Assembly (NCBI GenBank): GCA_028583605.1
Contig: CM053337.1
Coordinates: 22,088,264 to 22,152,263 of the forward strand
Length of the DNA: 64,000 nucleotides
Reading direction: 5' to 3'
From: Dastarcus helophoroides
Lineage: Eukaryota; Arthropoda; Insecta; Coleoptera; Bothrideridae
Within the stretch, counting starts at the first letter, position 1. Each line of letters starts with the position of its first letter. The notes under the pieces are model-generated. The model saw only the letters and a program-made list of their open reading frames with translations, made no database searches and was not told the DNA's origin. This document shows positions 11,401 to 22,480 of the stretch, piece by piece. Made by a program: the position numbers and the translations under genes.

Positions 11401-13722
11401 GTAACCTTAAATACACGTAATCGTAAGCTAACGTAATCCTGAAGACAAGTGACCTTGAGTTCACGTGACACTAAACTAACACGACCTTAAGCTAATATGG
11501 CTTTAGATTTACGTGACCTCGAACCGACGTAATTCCGATATCATTGAGCTCACGTGACCTTGAGCTCGTGTGATTTTGAGCTCTCGTTACCTTGAGAACA
11601 AATAACGTTGAACTCGCATAACCTTAAGCTAGCCTTCAATCTAAATGACCTAGGTTTACGGAACCTTGAACTCACGTTACATCGAGCCCACTTTACCTCG
11701 AGCCCACGTTACCTCGAGCCCACATGACTCTGACATCCTTAAGCTCACATGACCTTGAGCCCATGTGAACTTGAACCTTCGTGGCCTTAAGATCTGATGA
11801 CATTAAACTCGTGTGCCCTTAAGCTAGTCTGCAACCTAACTGACCTTGGGCTTACGCGACCCTGAACTTACGTGGCCTTGAACTCACGTAACCTTGAGCA
11901 CATGCTAATCTAATCCTGAACTCAGGTGAAATTGAGCATATGCGACATTGAGCTCACAAGACTTTCATCTGAAGTTATTTTGAATTTACGCGACCTTGAA
12001 CTCACATGACCTCGAGATAGTGTAGCTTTGAACACATCATACACAGCAATCATAAGCAAACGTAATCGATAGGGCAGATGACCTTAAGCTCACGCGACAT
12101 TGAGTGCACAGGAGCTTGAGCTAACGTGATTTTCATCTAGCCTACGTTACCTCGAGCTCACGTTACCTCGATGCCGTGTGACTCTGACATCCTTGAGCTC
12201 ACATGACCTTGAACCCGTGTGAACTTGAACTTACGTGGCCTTATGATTAGATGACGTTAAACTCGGGTGACCTCAAGCTACATGACCTTGAGCTAACATA
12301 ACTTTCATCTGAAGTAATTTACAATTTACGCGACCTTAAACTCACATGGCCTCGAGCTAATGTAATCTTGAATACACGCAATTATAAGCTAATGAAATCC
12401 TGAAGGCAGTCGACCTTGAGTTCACGTGACACTGAACAAACGCGACCTTAAGTTTACGTGATACTGAATTAACGCAACCTTGAGTTTACGTGACACTGAA
12501 CTAACGCGACCTTGAGCTGATGTAGGTTTAGACTTACGTGACCTCGATCTGATGTAGCTTTAGACTTACGTGACCTCAAAACCCACGTAACTTTGGTATC
12601 GTTGAGCTCACGAGACCATGAGCTTATATGATCTTGAGCTCTCGTTACCTGGACATCAGGTGAGGTTGAACTCGCATAATTTTAATCTAGCCTTGAGTCC
12701 AATTGACCCAAGTTTACGCGATCTTGGACTCACGTTACCTCGAGCCCACATGAATCTGGCATCCTTGAGCTCACATGATCTTGAGCTCGTGTAAACTTGA
12801 ACTCACGTTACCTCGGGGTTAGATGATGTTAAAATCACGTTATTTTAAGCTAGCCTTGAGCCTAACTGACTTTTGTTTTTGGGCAACGGACTGTTCCTTG
12901 GTTATCTTAAAAAATTTAAATACAAATCTTGTCCCTTGAAACCAAGACACAACAAAGGTTGCTCTAACGTGCTTCGACAGCCAAGCTATCATCTTCAGAG
13001 AGATACTAACACCTAATCCTAAAATTAATCCATTCACCCACATTCATCTCTGTTAAAAATAGTTAAGGTTGATAGATAAGGAATTGTGACACTACGACGT
13101 ATATAATTAGATGCGCATGCGTATTCGGATGCGGTCAATCATGCACGAAGTGAATATTCTTAGTATATAAGGGTTAATTTTAGGATTAGGTATTAATATC
13201 TCTCTGAAGACGATAGCTTGGTTATCGAAACGCGTCAGAGCAAACTTTGTTGTGTTTTTTAATCTTTCTTGGTTTCAAGGGACAAGATTTGTATTTCAGT
13301 TACTAACTGACCTTGAGTTTAGGCGACCCTGAAATTACGTGGCCTCGAGCTAACGTGACCTTGAGCACAAACTAATCTAATCTTGAACTTAGGTGACTTT
13401 GGGCTCAGACAACTCTGACTTGATGCGATCTTCATCACATGTGACCTTAAACCAGCGTGACCTTGAACTAACATAAGCTTGACCGCACGTTTCCTTGAAC
13501 TAATATAATCTTGAACCCACGTGAGCTTGAAGTCACACGACCTTAGACTTAGTGACCTTGAACTTACGTGACCTTAGACTTGCGTGACCTTAAACTCACG
13601 TGACTTTGGACTTACATGACCTTGAACTAGTGTAAATCCGATATCATCTGATGTTAAGCTTACGTCATTTTAAACTCGAGTGATCTTAACCTCGTGTGAT
13701 CTTGAACTCACGTGCTCTTGTT
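8421..13722. repeat. 16-bp satellite of TGACCTTGA / CACGTG words with higher-order units
   Basis: This is a degenerate tandem array of a 16-bp unit close to GACCTTGAGCTCACGT; three nearly clean units lie side by side near 8470-8518. The array is far more GC-balanced than its surroundings. A longer order is superposed: the phrase CATCTGAAGTAATTTTGAAT recurs near 8560, 9302, 10004, 10677, 11345, 11966 and 12306. The larger unit is therefore about 620-740 bases and shortens towards the right. Frames such as 8468-8800 (minus) repeat Ser/Arg-rich blocks and are not genes. A module A insertion interrupts the array at 12871-13302. Confidence 0.92.
12871..13302. mobile_element. Inverted module A pair inserted in the satellite, 9-bp target duplication
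   Basis: A minus-oriented module A (about 12880-13012) and a plus-oriented one (about 13190-13302) face away from a 170-base spacer. Their inner ends extend the inverted repeat with CCTAATCCTAAAATTAA and its complement. The 9-bp word CTAACTGAC occurs directly on both sides (12862-12870 and 13303-13311). The satellite text resumes on the right exactly where it stopped on the left, which supports insertion with duplication, although the word is also part of the satellite. The right copy is truncated relative to the left. Confidence 0.8.
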
Positions 13723-13929
13723 CTCATGAGACAAATGAAATAAAAATGAAATGTTGCCTTTCTCTCAATAATTGCTTCTGTTTAATATTCTTGATCTTTT
13801 TTCAAAATTAATTTTTTCTCGAAATTTGGTCCTTTTTTTTGTAAATTTTGACTTTTTTTTGGCAAATTCAATGTTGTTTATTTAAACTTGATTTGAAAAA
13901 TTCAATATTTTTGGAAATGCAAATAGATT
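13723..13929. other. T-rich spacer, no feature seen
   Basis: T-rich sequence between the end of the satellite and the module B element. Confidence 0.5.
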
Positions 13930-14203
13930 GCAATCTGAACTACAGTCATGCAGCCCTTTAGGCGTGTATAGTGAGTCATAGGTGGCCGAACCAACAGTTG
14001 GAAATCAAATACCTAGCGAAGCGGTTTATCCCTAGGAAAGTCCCAGAAGACAAGGATTCTAATACACAGACCAATAGGTTGGTACATTTATTAAATTCGA
14101 AGTTTGGAAAACAAAGACCTAACAAGATCGAAACCGGTCTTTGGTTTCCAAACATCAAATCTAATAAATGTTCAAACCTATTGGTCTGTGCATTAGAATT
14201 TTT
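13930..14203. mobile_element. Module B palindromic element, copy 1
   Basis: Copy of a second dispersed family, shared with 42311-42660. Both copies start with a block containing CATGCAGCCCT, AGGCGTGTATAGTGA and CCTAGCGAAGCGGTT. Both end in an inverted repeat whose arms carry CACAGACCAATAGGTT and GAAACCGGT. Here the arms (about 14058-14125 and 14130-14203) are diverged and the loop is short. The frames on both strands across this palindrome are mirror artefacts. Confidence 0.82.
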
Positions 14204-14929
14204 CAAAATTTTACCTTTTTCTTGAATAAATTACAAAAACATTTGTTTGGTAATAATTTTTAAAAATGTGGAATTTTTAAAAAAATTACTTTTTAGAAAA
14301 TAAAGACCACTAAATAACTTTCCTCAAAATCCCAGCTTTTTTTCGAAATTCCAAATGAAAATTTTTATATACCGTTTTTCTTTTAAAAATTTTCAGTTTT
14401 ATTAGTAAAGTTTTGCTTTTATCAAAAATGCTTTATTTATTTTTAATTTTATCAAAAATTTTGTTTTTTTTGAAGATTTCAACATTTTTGAAAATCAAGC
14501 ACTTTTCAAAATTTCAACCAATTTCTAAAATTTCGTATATTTTGAAAATTTTGGCCTTTTTCAAGTTTTCGATTATTTTTTTTCAAAACATTCTGCACTA
14601 TTAACAATTAGAAATCTCACAGGAATGTTTAACTCATAAAAAATTCAAATGTTTGGGTGTAAACTTTAAATTTTGAGAAAAATTATTAAACAGTCGAAAT
14701 TTCCAAAAAAAAACACTACAACTTTGGAAAAGTTGAAAATTTTAAGGTCGACAATTTTAAAAATGTTGAAATTTTTATAAAAAGTACAACTTTTCAAAAA
14801 AAGGCGATTTCCTGAAGACACCATTTAAAATAACATCGAAATTTCAAAATAAATTGCAATTTAAAACAATGTTGAAATAAAAATAAAACTTTACTAATAA
14901 AAGTTTCAGTTTTATTAATAAAGTTTTGC
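14204..14929. repeat. T-rich then A-rich degenerate sequence
   Basis: Low-complexity sequence of the background type. The strand bias changes near 14640. No gene is supported. Confidence 0.5.
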
Positions 14930-16200
14930 TTTTTTCAAAAATTAGACTTTTATCAGAATTCAATTTTTTTTTAATTCGATTTTTTGCCATAACTTCGGTA
15001 CTTTCTAAAACAAAATTCGGTTTTTTTTATTTGGACTCTTTTCATATGAAATGTGAATATTTGTTTTTTAATTTCGACTTATTTGAAAATTCAGACCACC
15101 AAAAAGGCACTTTTTCAAATGTTCCGCTTTTTTTCAAATTCCTGATTCAATTTCTTTTTTCGTAAATTTAGACTTCTTTAAATTCTACATTTTTCAGGAC
15201 TTACAGGGTTGCCAAATATCATGATATTTTTTTATAAATATGATATCAGTGATATATCCCAGTTTTTTGATTTATTTTTTAATGATTTTAACTTATTTAT
15301 TTTTAGATTTTTTGCAGCCTAGCTTGACAGGGTGCAATTTTTAAAAAATTATTATCTACCTTTTAAAGAACTAAATGATCAGCTTTTTCTAAAATGTTAA
15401 TATAGTTTTTATTTAGTTTCATTTTTTCTTGAATCGTAAATTTCAAATCACGATTTTTACAATTATAAGTTTTTTTTCTAAAAAAAGTTTTACCTTCAAC
15501 CAGTGGCGGCTCGTAGCCAAAACTAATGGGGGTATGGAGGTGCTGCAATAATGTTTGGTATTTTAAAATTTTTAAAATTTCGACATTTTCAAAACGTTAC
15601 TTTTCAAAAATTTTAGATTTCTTTGAAAACTTGGCAATGAAAATTTTTGAGAATCTCGCGTTTTTTGAAAGGTTGAATTTTTCCAAATTTCGACTTTTTT
15701 CTAACTTTAAGTCAAAATTTCGAAAAAAAAGGATGGAAATCTTCAATAAAAATCATACCTTAAAACAAGGTCGCAATTTTAATGGAAAATCCAAATTTTT
15801 AAAATTATTTAAGGTATGGAAGTCTTGCAGTCAAGCAAGACTGAAAAAAATCAAATAATAAATCAAAAAAAATCATCAAAAATTAAATCAAAAAATGGGA
15901 TATATCACTGATATGATACTTATAAAGAATATCATGATATTTGGCAACCCTGTAAGTCCGGGGAAAATGTCGAATTAAAAAAAATCTAAATTTACGAAAA
16001 GAAAAAGTGAATCCGAAATTCAAAAAAAGCAGAACATTTGAAAAAATGTCATTTTCGTAGTCTGAATTTTTGGAAAAAGTCGTAATTTAAAAAATAATAA
16101 ATTCACATTTCATATCGAAAGGGTCAAAATTGAAAAAAAAACCGAATTTTTGAAAACAAAAGTAGATATTTTGAAAAGCCAAAATTGAAATGTCACAATT
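14930..16200. repeat. Large imperfect inverted repeat
   Basis: The left arm (about 14.95-15.33 kb) and right arm (about 15.83-16.18 kb) are reverse complements with moderate divergence. Paired landmarks are CATATGAAATGTGAATA at about 15042 with its complement at about 16100, CGTAAATTTAGA at about 15161 with about 15990, and GGGTTGCCAAATATCATGAT at about 15207 with about 15945. The loop (about 15.33-15.83 kb) holds a 74-base segment shared with 18841-18913. No transposase frame is present. Confidence 0.8.
15370..15443 (+). repeat. Shared ~74-base segment, copy 1
   Basis: Starts ACTAAATGATCAGCTTTTTC and ends TTTCTTGAATCGTAAATTT. It is nearly identical to 18841-18913 in the same orientation, although the surrounding sequence differs. 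Confidence 0.8.
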
Positions 16201-17849
16201 TTCTGAAAAGTTTAAATGTTAGAAGCGTGTAAATTCTAAGAGTGAACTGTCAAAAAAGCCACCATTTTGAAAAAATAAAAATAATTAAAAAAGTCGAAAT
16301 AAGAAAAACCAAATTTTGTAAGTCAACTTCTGCAAAAAATCTTGAAATCCAAAGTATACAAAGATATCGAAATTATCTGTCTACATTTTCAAATAACTCG
16401 AAATTTTAAAATATGATTTTTTAAAATTAAATTAACAGAAAAATGTTGACAGTAGACACTTTGGAGTCAAAATTTTGAAAAAAATTCGTAATGTTGGTAA
16501 AAAATGGGACTTAAGTAAAACTTTTGAATTACGACTCTTTTAAATAAATTAATCAAAAAAATGGTCAACATTTTTACAATAAATCAAAATTTAGAAATAA
16601 TGTTAATTTTAATTAAAAAAGCCAATATTTCGAGAAAAAGTCCACAAAATAGTATAAAATTTTGCATAAAGACAAAGATGAAGAATTTTAGAAATAAGTC
16701 AAAGTTATGAGACAAAGGCAAAATTGTAGAAAAAGTCGAAATTTTAGAAAAAGTAGAAATTTTGAAGAAATTAGAAATTCCCAAATAGTAATATCTAAAA
16801 AAGGGCAGAATTTCCAAAATTAATGTTTGGAAAAAGCCAAAATTTTCAAGAAAACAATCGAGTATTTGGCGCAAATTTCTTAAAGAAAATCTAAATCTTG
16901 ATAAAAATGGAGATTTGAAAAAATGCAAATTTAAAAAAAGTGTCGAAATAGTCGAAATTTTAAGAAAAGTAGAAATTTTGAAGAAATCTGGAAATTCTCA
17001 AATAACAATATCTAAAAAAGGGCAGAATTTTAAAAAAGAATCGAATATTTTAAAAACTCAAAATTTTGGAACAAAATGGTAATTCTGATAAAAATCAGAA
17101 ACTTCTAAATTTTTAAAAATGACGAAATTTCCAAAAATATCGAAATTTTGGAAAAATCAATGACTTTAGAAATAATCGAATATTTAAAAAACTCAAAATT
17201 TTGGAACAAAATGAGAATTCTAATAAAAATCATCAATTTCAAAATTTCTAAAAATGATGTAATTTAGAAAAATGTCAAAATTTTGGAAAAATCAATGACT
17301 TAAAAAAAAGAATATTTTAAAACTCAAAATTTTAGAACAAAATGGAAATTCTGATAAAAATCAGAAATTTTGTAATTTTTCAAAAAGTCGAAGTTTCCAA
17401 AAATGTCGAAATCTAGAAAAAATCGATGTCTTAGAAAAGAATCTAGTATTTAAGAAACTCAAAATGTTCGAGAAAGATCAAAATTTGGAAAAAAATACTA
17501 AATTTTTAAAATGTTGATTTTCAAAAAAAAATTAAAATTGCCAAAATGAAAATATGGAAAAAGTCGAAATTTTCAAGAAAAGAGTGGAGTATTTAAAGCA
17601 ATTTTTTTGCAAAGAATCGACATTTTGATAAAAGTGGGTATTTGAAAAAATGATAATTTGAAAAAATAAAAATTTAAAAAAGTAATAATTTTTAAAAAAG
17701 TGAAAATGTTGAAGTATTCAAAGAGAAAACTAGAAATTTTCAAATAAATCAAACTTTTTTTAAAAAAAGAGTGCGAAATGTTCAAAGAAAAGTAGAAGTT
17801 TTTTTAAAAAAGTTAAAATCTCATTCAAAAAATTATAACATCAAAATTT
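16200..17849. repeat. A-rich arrays with a ~130-bp local tandem repeat
   Basis: A-rich tract of the GTCGAAATTTT type. Around 17030-17450 a unit of about 130 bases repeats about three times; the landmark AAACTCAAAATTTTGGAACA occurs near 17054 and 17189, with a variant near 17320. No gene is supported. Confidence 0.65.
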
Positions 17850-18700
17850 TCACTCTTTTAATTTTGTACTAATCACAAAATTGGGTTTGCTAATAAACCA
17901 TTTTGCAACAGTGCAGTGGCCCAAATGGTAAAAATTTCGAGATAGCGAGTTTTTCTTATCTGTTAAACGACAAAGAGGCTTCGAAGATTGAATAGCAGAA
18001 AATGAAGAGGAGTTATAAAGATACAATCGGAGATGGTGCAAGACTATAAATTTACGAGGATTTGCAGGCTGCGGTAATAAAATCACGCAATCCACCTCTG
18101 AGGATACTTCCAACATCTTGATAACGTTCCCGACATGTACCATTTCGGAACAAATGCATTTAAATAGTTTGCATCAAATTTCACAGGAATTATGGTGGCT
18201 TCAACTGATGCCTATCGGTGTCCGTTTAATTTAATAATTTGTCGACACCAATTAGACCACATTGTCGAAAAATTATAATATTCATGAAATATTTAAGACA
18301 GGCGGACCTGGGGGTATCTCGATATGATTTATCGTCGTCGCAGTGGATGAATCTAAGGCCTGCAACTGCTTATAATTAATTTTAAAATCTTGTCTTTAAT
18401 AAGCGTGAATGAAAGTTTGCCCGGCTGCCGTTATTAATCAAAGTCGTTTATTGGAGATTTCTTCCAGACAATTTAATCGGAAGGGTTGTCCGACCTCCGA
18501 GATAATTGGACCAATTACGTATTATTTTCTTATCGATTGGAGGTAAAACGAGGAATTCGAATACCACTTTTGTTTTTCTGTAATGAATTGATGGAAAATT
18601 GTGGAAACCAGTCAGCTTGAACGATTTAAATTTAAAGAGCAGAAACGAAAAATGCTAAAGGGCGCGGAAGATGTTAAATGGCGCCCCCCAAAATTCGCCT
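17850..18700. other. Low-copy island, no gene recognised
   Basis: Balanced composition and no background repeat words. A 97-codon minus-strand frame lies at 17850-18143. A splice-acceptor-like CCGCAG lies in it, but it has no domain that I recognise and no matching donor that I can defend. It is described here and not called as a gene. Confidence 0.4.
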
Positions 18701-18840
18701 AAACAATTAAGTAATGTGTAATATTTCAACATTTATCTTCCCCAACTTCTATATTATCAAATTTTCGGTTTCAATCTTGCAGACTTTTTGTATATTTTTG
18801 GGTGGAAGTTTCGACTTTAACTCAAAATTAAGATTTAAAC

Positions 18841-18913
18841 ACTAAATGACCAGCTTTTCCTAAAATGCTAATATAGTTTTTATTTAGTTTCATTTTTTCT
18901 TGAATCGTAAATT
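18841..18913 (+). repeat. Shared ~74-base segment, copy 2
   Basis: Near-identical to 15370-15443, with a few substitutions (for example ATGACC for ATGATC). It lies about 90 bases from the 3' end of the LINE. Confidence 0.8.
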
Positions 18914-19062
18914 CAAGAGTTTTTGGCAAATTTCAACTTATTTATCAAACTTTGTCTTTTTGTTAAATTTTTGCGAGAAATATTTGTCCGAACTTTCAGA
19001 ACTATATATGTATATAATCAATTCCCTTATACCGTAAGGTGTCGGGATTGGTATTCTCTATT

Positions 19063-19526
19063 TCATTCACAACATTTTTTCCATTCCTTTTTGTTTAGCG
19101 CTAAAATTTTTGCTTCGTTTAGGTTTAATTGTCTCTTTCTGATTAATTTATCAATGATGTCACCCCATCTATCTTTAGGTCTGCCTCTACGTCTCCGGTC
19201 CGATGTTCTTGCTTCCCATATTTTCTTTACTTGCATGTTATCTTTCATCCTTTGTATGTGTCCCCACCAACCTAATTGTTTTTCTTCGACAATTTCTAAT
19301 ACAGGCTTAGCATCCAGTTCTTCCCTCACTTTTTGATTTCTTATTCGATCTCTTCTACTTATTCCCTTTATCGCTCTTAAGAACTTCATCTCGACTGCTT
19401 GTATCCGGCTTTTCATTCTCTCCGTTAAAACCCAGGTTTCACTTCCAACTAGTAGTATAGGCTGGAAAATAGTCTTGTATACCAACATTTTCGTATTTTT
19501 GGATATTTCTTTCTTCTTGACTATGG
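19063..19526 (-). pseudogene. LINE ORF2 part 4: C-terminal region beyond the hAT insertion
   Basis: This continues ORF2 in the same frame once the hAT element and one copy of the 8-bp duplication are left out: the codon split at the junction reads Thr. Landmarks are GSETWVLTERMKSRIQAVEM, KGISRRDRIRNQKVREEL, QLGWWGHIQRMKD and RRRRGRPKDRWGD. This block follows the RT domain in many insect RTE-like elements; its role is poorly defined. The frame ends with TGA at 19063, followed by about 60 bases of 3' tail. The first ATG in this part is internal and is not a real start. Confidence 0.88.
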
Positions 19527-19534
19527 TTGCACAC
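19527..19534. repeat. 8-bp target duplication of the hAT element, left
   Basis: TTGCACAC, identical to 23282-23289. Confidence 0.92.
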
Positions 19535-19933
19535 TAGGGTGGTCCTTATTTAGGAAATGTTCGAATTTTTTTCCACGATAGTCCTAAATCGGTTCCAAAT
19601 ATATAAAAAAAAATTCATGCCAAGTTATAGCTCTTAATTTTAATATCAACCCGGCCCCCCCGATAGCCAAAGTTTTAAATGGAAATAACATAGGAAAAGT
19701 TCTGTTAATACTTTGGAATTTTTTATCCCATAAACCAATAAACATATCATGTCGACAAATGATTATTTTTATAGAAAATTTACCGCTCTACAAAAAAGGT
19801 CTCTTATGATTTTTGGCTAACTTGACTGGTTTAAAAGTTATTCGAGGTCAAAATCAAAGTTCTAGTCAATCTAATGGTTTTTTTCGTTTTTACCATCATT
19901 TTATGATTCAAAAATGAAAAAAGGGTTATAATT
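19535..19933. repeat. hAT terminal inverted repeat, left
   Basis: Starts TAGGGTGGTCC and ends near GGGTTATAATT. It is the reverse complement of 22883-23281 with few differences. Confidence 0.9.
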
Positions 19934-20360
19934 TTTAATCTTGATGATTTTTTTCCAGAAAAATTCCAAGGTGACCGTGACCCTAAAATAATAGTTACAC
20001 TAATTTTTTTTTATTTTTGAACTCTCATAAGTTTCAACTATATTTCCAATTTCAAAATACACAAAATATTTTTGGCAAATTATTGAACGATTTTAATTTT
20101 GATTGATAAAAATATTGATACAATCTGGTTTCAAATTTAAATTTCAAGATAAAAACATTTCAGAAACTGATTATGCCGCCATCTATTAGATTTTACTTCA
20201 ACTTTTCACATCACAATTTATTCTAAAGTACTCATAATCTATATTTATTATCTCAACTCTATTAAAATCGTTCACGAATATTTACTAATAGTTATGCTTT
20301 CTCGTTGTTTAATTAAATCCTTAAATTTCATCAATTCGATTTTAAAGTCATCAGACAAAT

Positions 20361-20933
20361 ATGGAACTATCACGTTTACGTCAAAACATCTTTTTAATTG
20401 CTGATGTTGACGTCCAAATAGTGGGTAATAAATTACCATCGAAATTGCAAGCTCTAAAAGTGTTCTTTTTTCATACACGTATTTTAAATACTTCTGTACC
20501 AGAAAGTATCGCTGCAGTAATTGATGAAATTATTGTGTTTTGGAAAAAAGCTCAAATTCCCGTTCAAGATATGCAAAGATGCCGAGATAAATTGAAAAAA
20601 TTGTACGATGAGTGGCGCATACTTGTCAAACACAAAAATCGGAGTGACGTGGCTGTAAAAAAACAAAATGAATTTGTTTGCTCATTAAAAAAATTATTTG
20701 ACATTGCACCATCAAATGTATTTGAAGTTATTGATGAAAATTCTAAAGAATTCTTAATTAATCAGAGATCAGATGAACGAATTGGTTTTATTGCAAATAT
20801 TAAAACAAAATATGATGACGATGATAATAATTCTAATAAATTAAACAAAAAAACTCATTTTGAAAAACGAAAAAAAAGAGTGATGAAGAAAAAGCATTAT
20901 TGGGTAAATTATGAGAATCAAATAATCAATTGA
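20361..20933 (+). CDS. hAT element N-terminal reading frame
   Basis: 190 residues with no zinc finger that I can recognise. There is a helical region (SIAAVIDEIIVFWKKAQIPV, then MQRCRDKLKKLYDEWRILVK) reminiscent of a helical DNA-binding or spacer segment. The end is highly basic (KKTHFEKRKKRVMKKK, about residues 164-180) and could serve as a nuclear-localisation signal. It sits just upstream of the transposase core frame and in the same orientation. It is probably the first exon or N-terminus of the transposase, joined across 20904-20995. A GTAAAT donor and a TTTTAG acceptor are present, but the phases I read do not match simply, so joining is not proven. A separate accessory protein is possible. 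Confidence 0.55.
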   Translation: MELSRLRQNIFLIADVDVQIVGNKLPSKLQALKVFFFHTRILNTSVPESIAAVIDEIIVFWKKAQIPVQDMQRCRDKLKKLYDEWRILVKHKNRSDVAVKKQNEFVCSLKKLFDIAPSNVFEVIDENSKEFLINQRSDERIGFIANIKTKYDDDDNNSNKLNKKTHFEKRKKRVMKKKHYWVNYENQIIN

Positions 20934-20976
20934 TTTTTTATTACTTATTCACGTTCATATTTTATTCATCATATTA

Positions 20977-21759
20977 TTGTCCTTATTTGTTTTAGACAAA
21001 AATGTTGAACTTTTATCTAGCCAGGGAAGTGCTCTATCTGCATCTAGTGGAGAAATATACTTTCCTACTTCTGCCGGATCATCAGAATCAAAAAAAACAA
21101 GAGGAAGTTATAATATTCTCAGTGATAGAGTTGTAGCTACTTTCGATCGATGTAAAGTAAGTGACAGAGATGCTGTATTTATAATAACTGCTATCTGTCA
21201 ATCACTTATTGATATAAACCTACTAGATGTGGATATTAACTCTTTGATTATCAATCGATCATCTATTCGAAGACAACGACAAACTCTGCGAGAGTCAAAA
21301 TCAATAGAAATAAAAAAACACTTCCAAGACTTGAATTTATCATCTATTGTTGTACACTGGGACGGAAAATTATTACCTAATTTGTTAAATACCGAAACCG
21401 TTCATCGATTACCAGTGATAATTACGTCAGAGGGCAAAGAAATTATGTTAGGTGTACCAACGAGTGAAGATGGGACTGGAAAGGCACAAGCTACTATTAT
21501 TCACGAAACATTGCTGGATTGGGGATTCGACACTTCTGTCAAAGCGATATCCTGTGATACTACTGCTTCAAATTTAGGCATTCGAAATGGTGCTGCTGCA
21601 TTACTGGAGAAATTATTAGAGAGAGATTTATTATATCTTCCGTGTAGGCATCACATTTTCGAAATTGTCCTAAGATATGTGTTCGAAGCTGTTTTTCCAA
21701 GTACTATTGGGCCAAATGTTCCACTTTTTATCAGATTTCAAAAGGGAAACTTTGAATAA
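20977..21759 (+). pseudogene. hAT-like transposase core, part 1
   Basis: About 255 residues of transposase. It contains an RNase H-like pattern: VHWDGKLLPN (first acidic residue), then SCDTTASNLGIRNGAAALLE (second), then LPCRHHIFEIVL, in which Cys-x-x-His matches the CxxH motif found after the second Asp in hAT transposases. The 8-bp duplication and the end sequence agree with hAT. The family looks like one widely seen as anonymous repetitive proteins in arthropods and cnidarians. The frame ends early at 21759; the next frame continues the protein, so there is a frameshift near 21750. No ATG begins the frame: the first usable codon is a TTG, consistent with an exon start at about 20996. Confidence 0.72.
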
Positions 21760-22480
21760 ACTGAATTACAAAACAGGATTAGATGATCCAAGAAATAAAA
21801 ACGAGTTAACAGTAGAAAAAATTAGGTCTATAAAAACTTTTGCCACTGAAGTTCTGACAATAAAGCTGCCTCGTGATGATTACAAAGAGTTTTTGGAGCT
21901 TACTCTAGTCTTCATTGGTGTTAGCCCAGAAAAATTTAGTTTTCGTAAGCCAGGAGCTTGCCATCATGCACGGTGGATGGCAAAAGCTATTTACGTGCTG
22001 AAAATGTACCTGTTTCGTGAACAGTTATCGTTGAAAAAAGGTGAAGACAATAAACTTCGACAAATATGTTTTTTTGTGACAACTGTTTATGTTAAAGCTT
22101 GGTATTTATCATCTAATAGTGTAAAAGCTCCGTACCATGATCTACAATTTATAAAAGAGCTACACAACTTTAAGGCGATCAACAGTAATCTTGCTACTGT
22201 AGCAATTAATAGATTTATGAATCATCTATGGTACTTATCGCCAGAGTTAGCGATCATCGCAATTTTCGATGAAGATGTTCCATTAGAAACCAAATTAAAA
22301 ATTGTGGCTAAGCTGCATACAGAAGAAGACAAGATTTCAATTGATATTATTCCGGAAGAAGAGCTGGATTATACTAGTGAAAAATGTAGCGTAAAACGCT
22401 TTCAAAGCAAGAATATAAACGATTTATTGTACAACGATATCGATTTTTTTTGTAACTGCAGAATCGATCAAATTTTTTGA
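21745..22480 (+). pseudogene. hAT-like transposase core, part 2
   Basis: Continues part 1 in another frame from about 21750 (LNKLNYKTGLDDPRNKNEL). It includes PGACHHARWMAKAIYVLKMY, a stretch with the His/Trp spacing usual before the hAT insertion domain, then NHLWYLSPELAIIAIFDEDV, which fits the conserved Trp-Tyr-Leu-x-Pro-Glu region bearing the last acidic residue. The ORF as listed from an ATG at 21677 overlaps part 1, but its first 25 residues are out-of-frame. It stops at 22480 after a run of eight T; the next frame carries the C-terminus. Confidence 0.72.

Noticed and set aside
15501..15525. CAGTGGCGGCTCGTAGCC as a hAT element end
   Set aside because: It looks like a hAT terminus, but I found no partner end or 8-bp duplication, so a truncated end is only a guess.
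17850..18143. 97-codon minus-strand frame with an acceptor-like site
   Set aside because: No known domain and no matching donor; low-copy sequence alone is not enough to call an exon.
20904..20995. A simple intron joining the hAT N-terminal frame to the core frame
   Set aside because: Donor- and acceptor-like sites exist, but the phases I read do not agree, so the join is left open.
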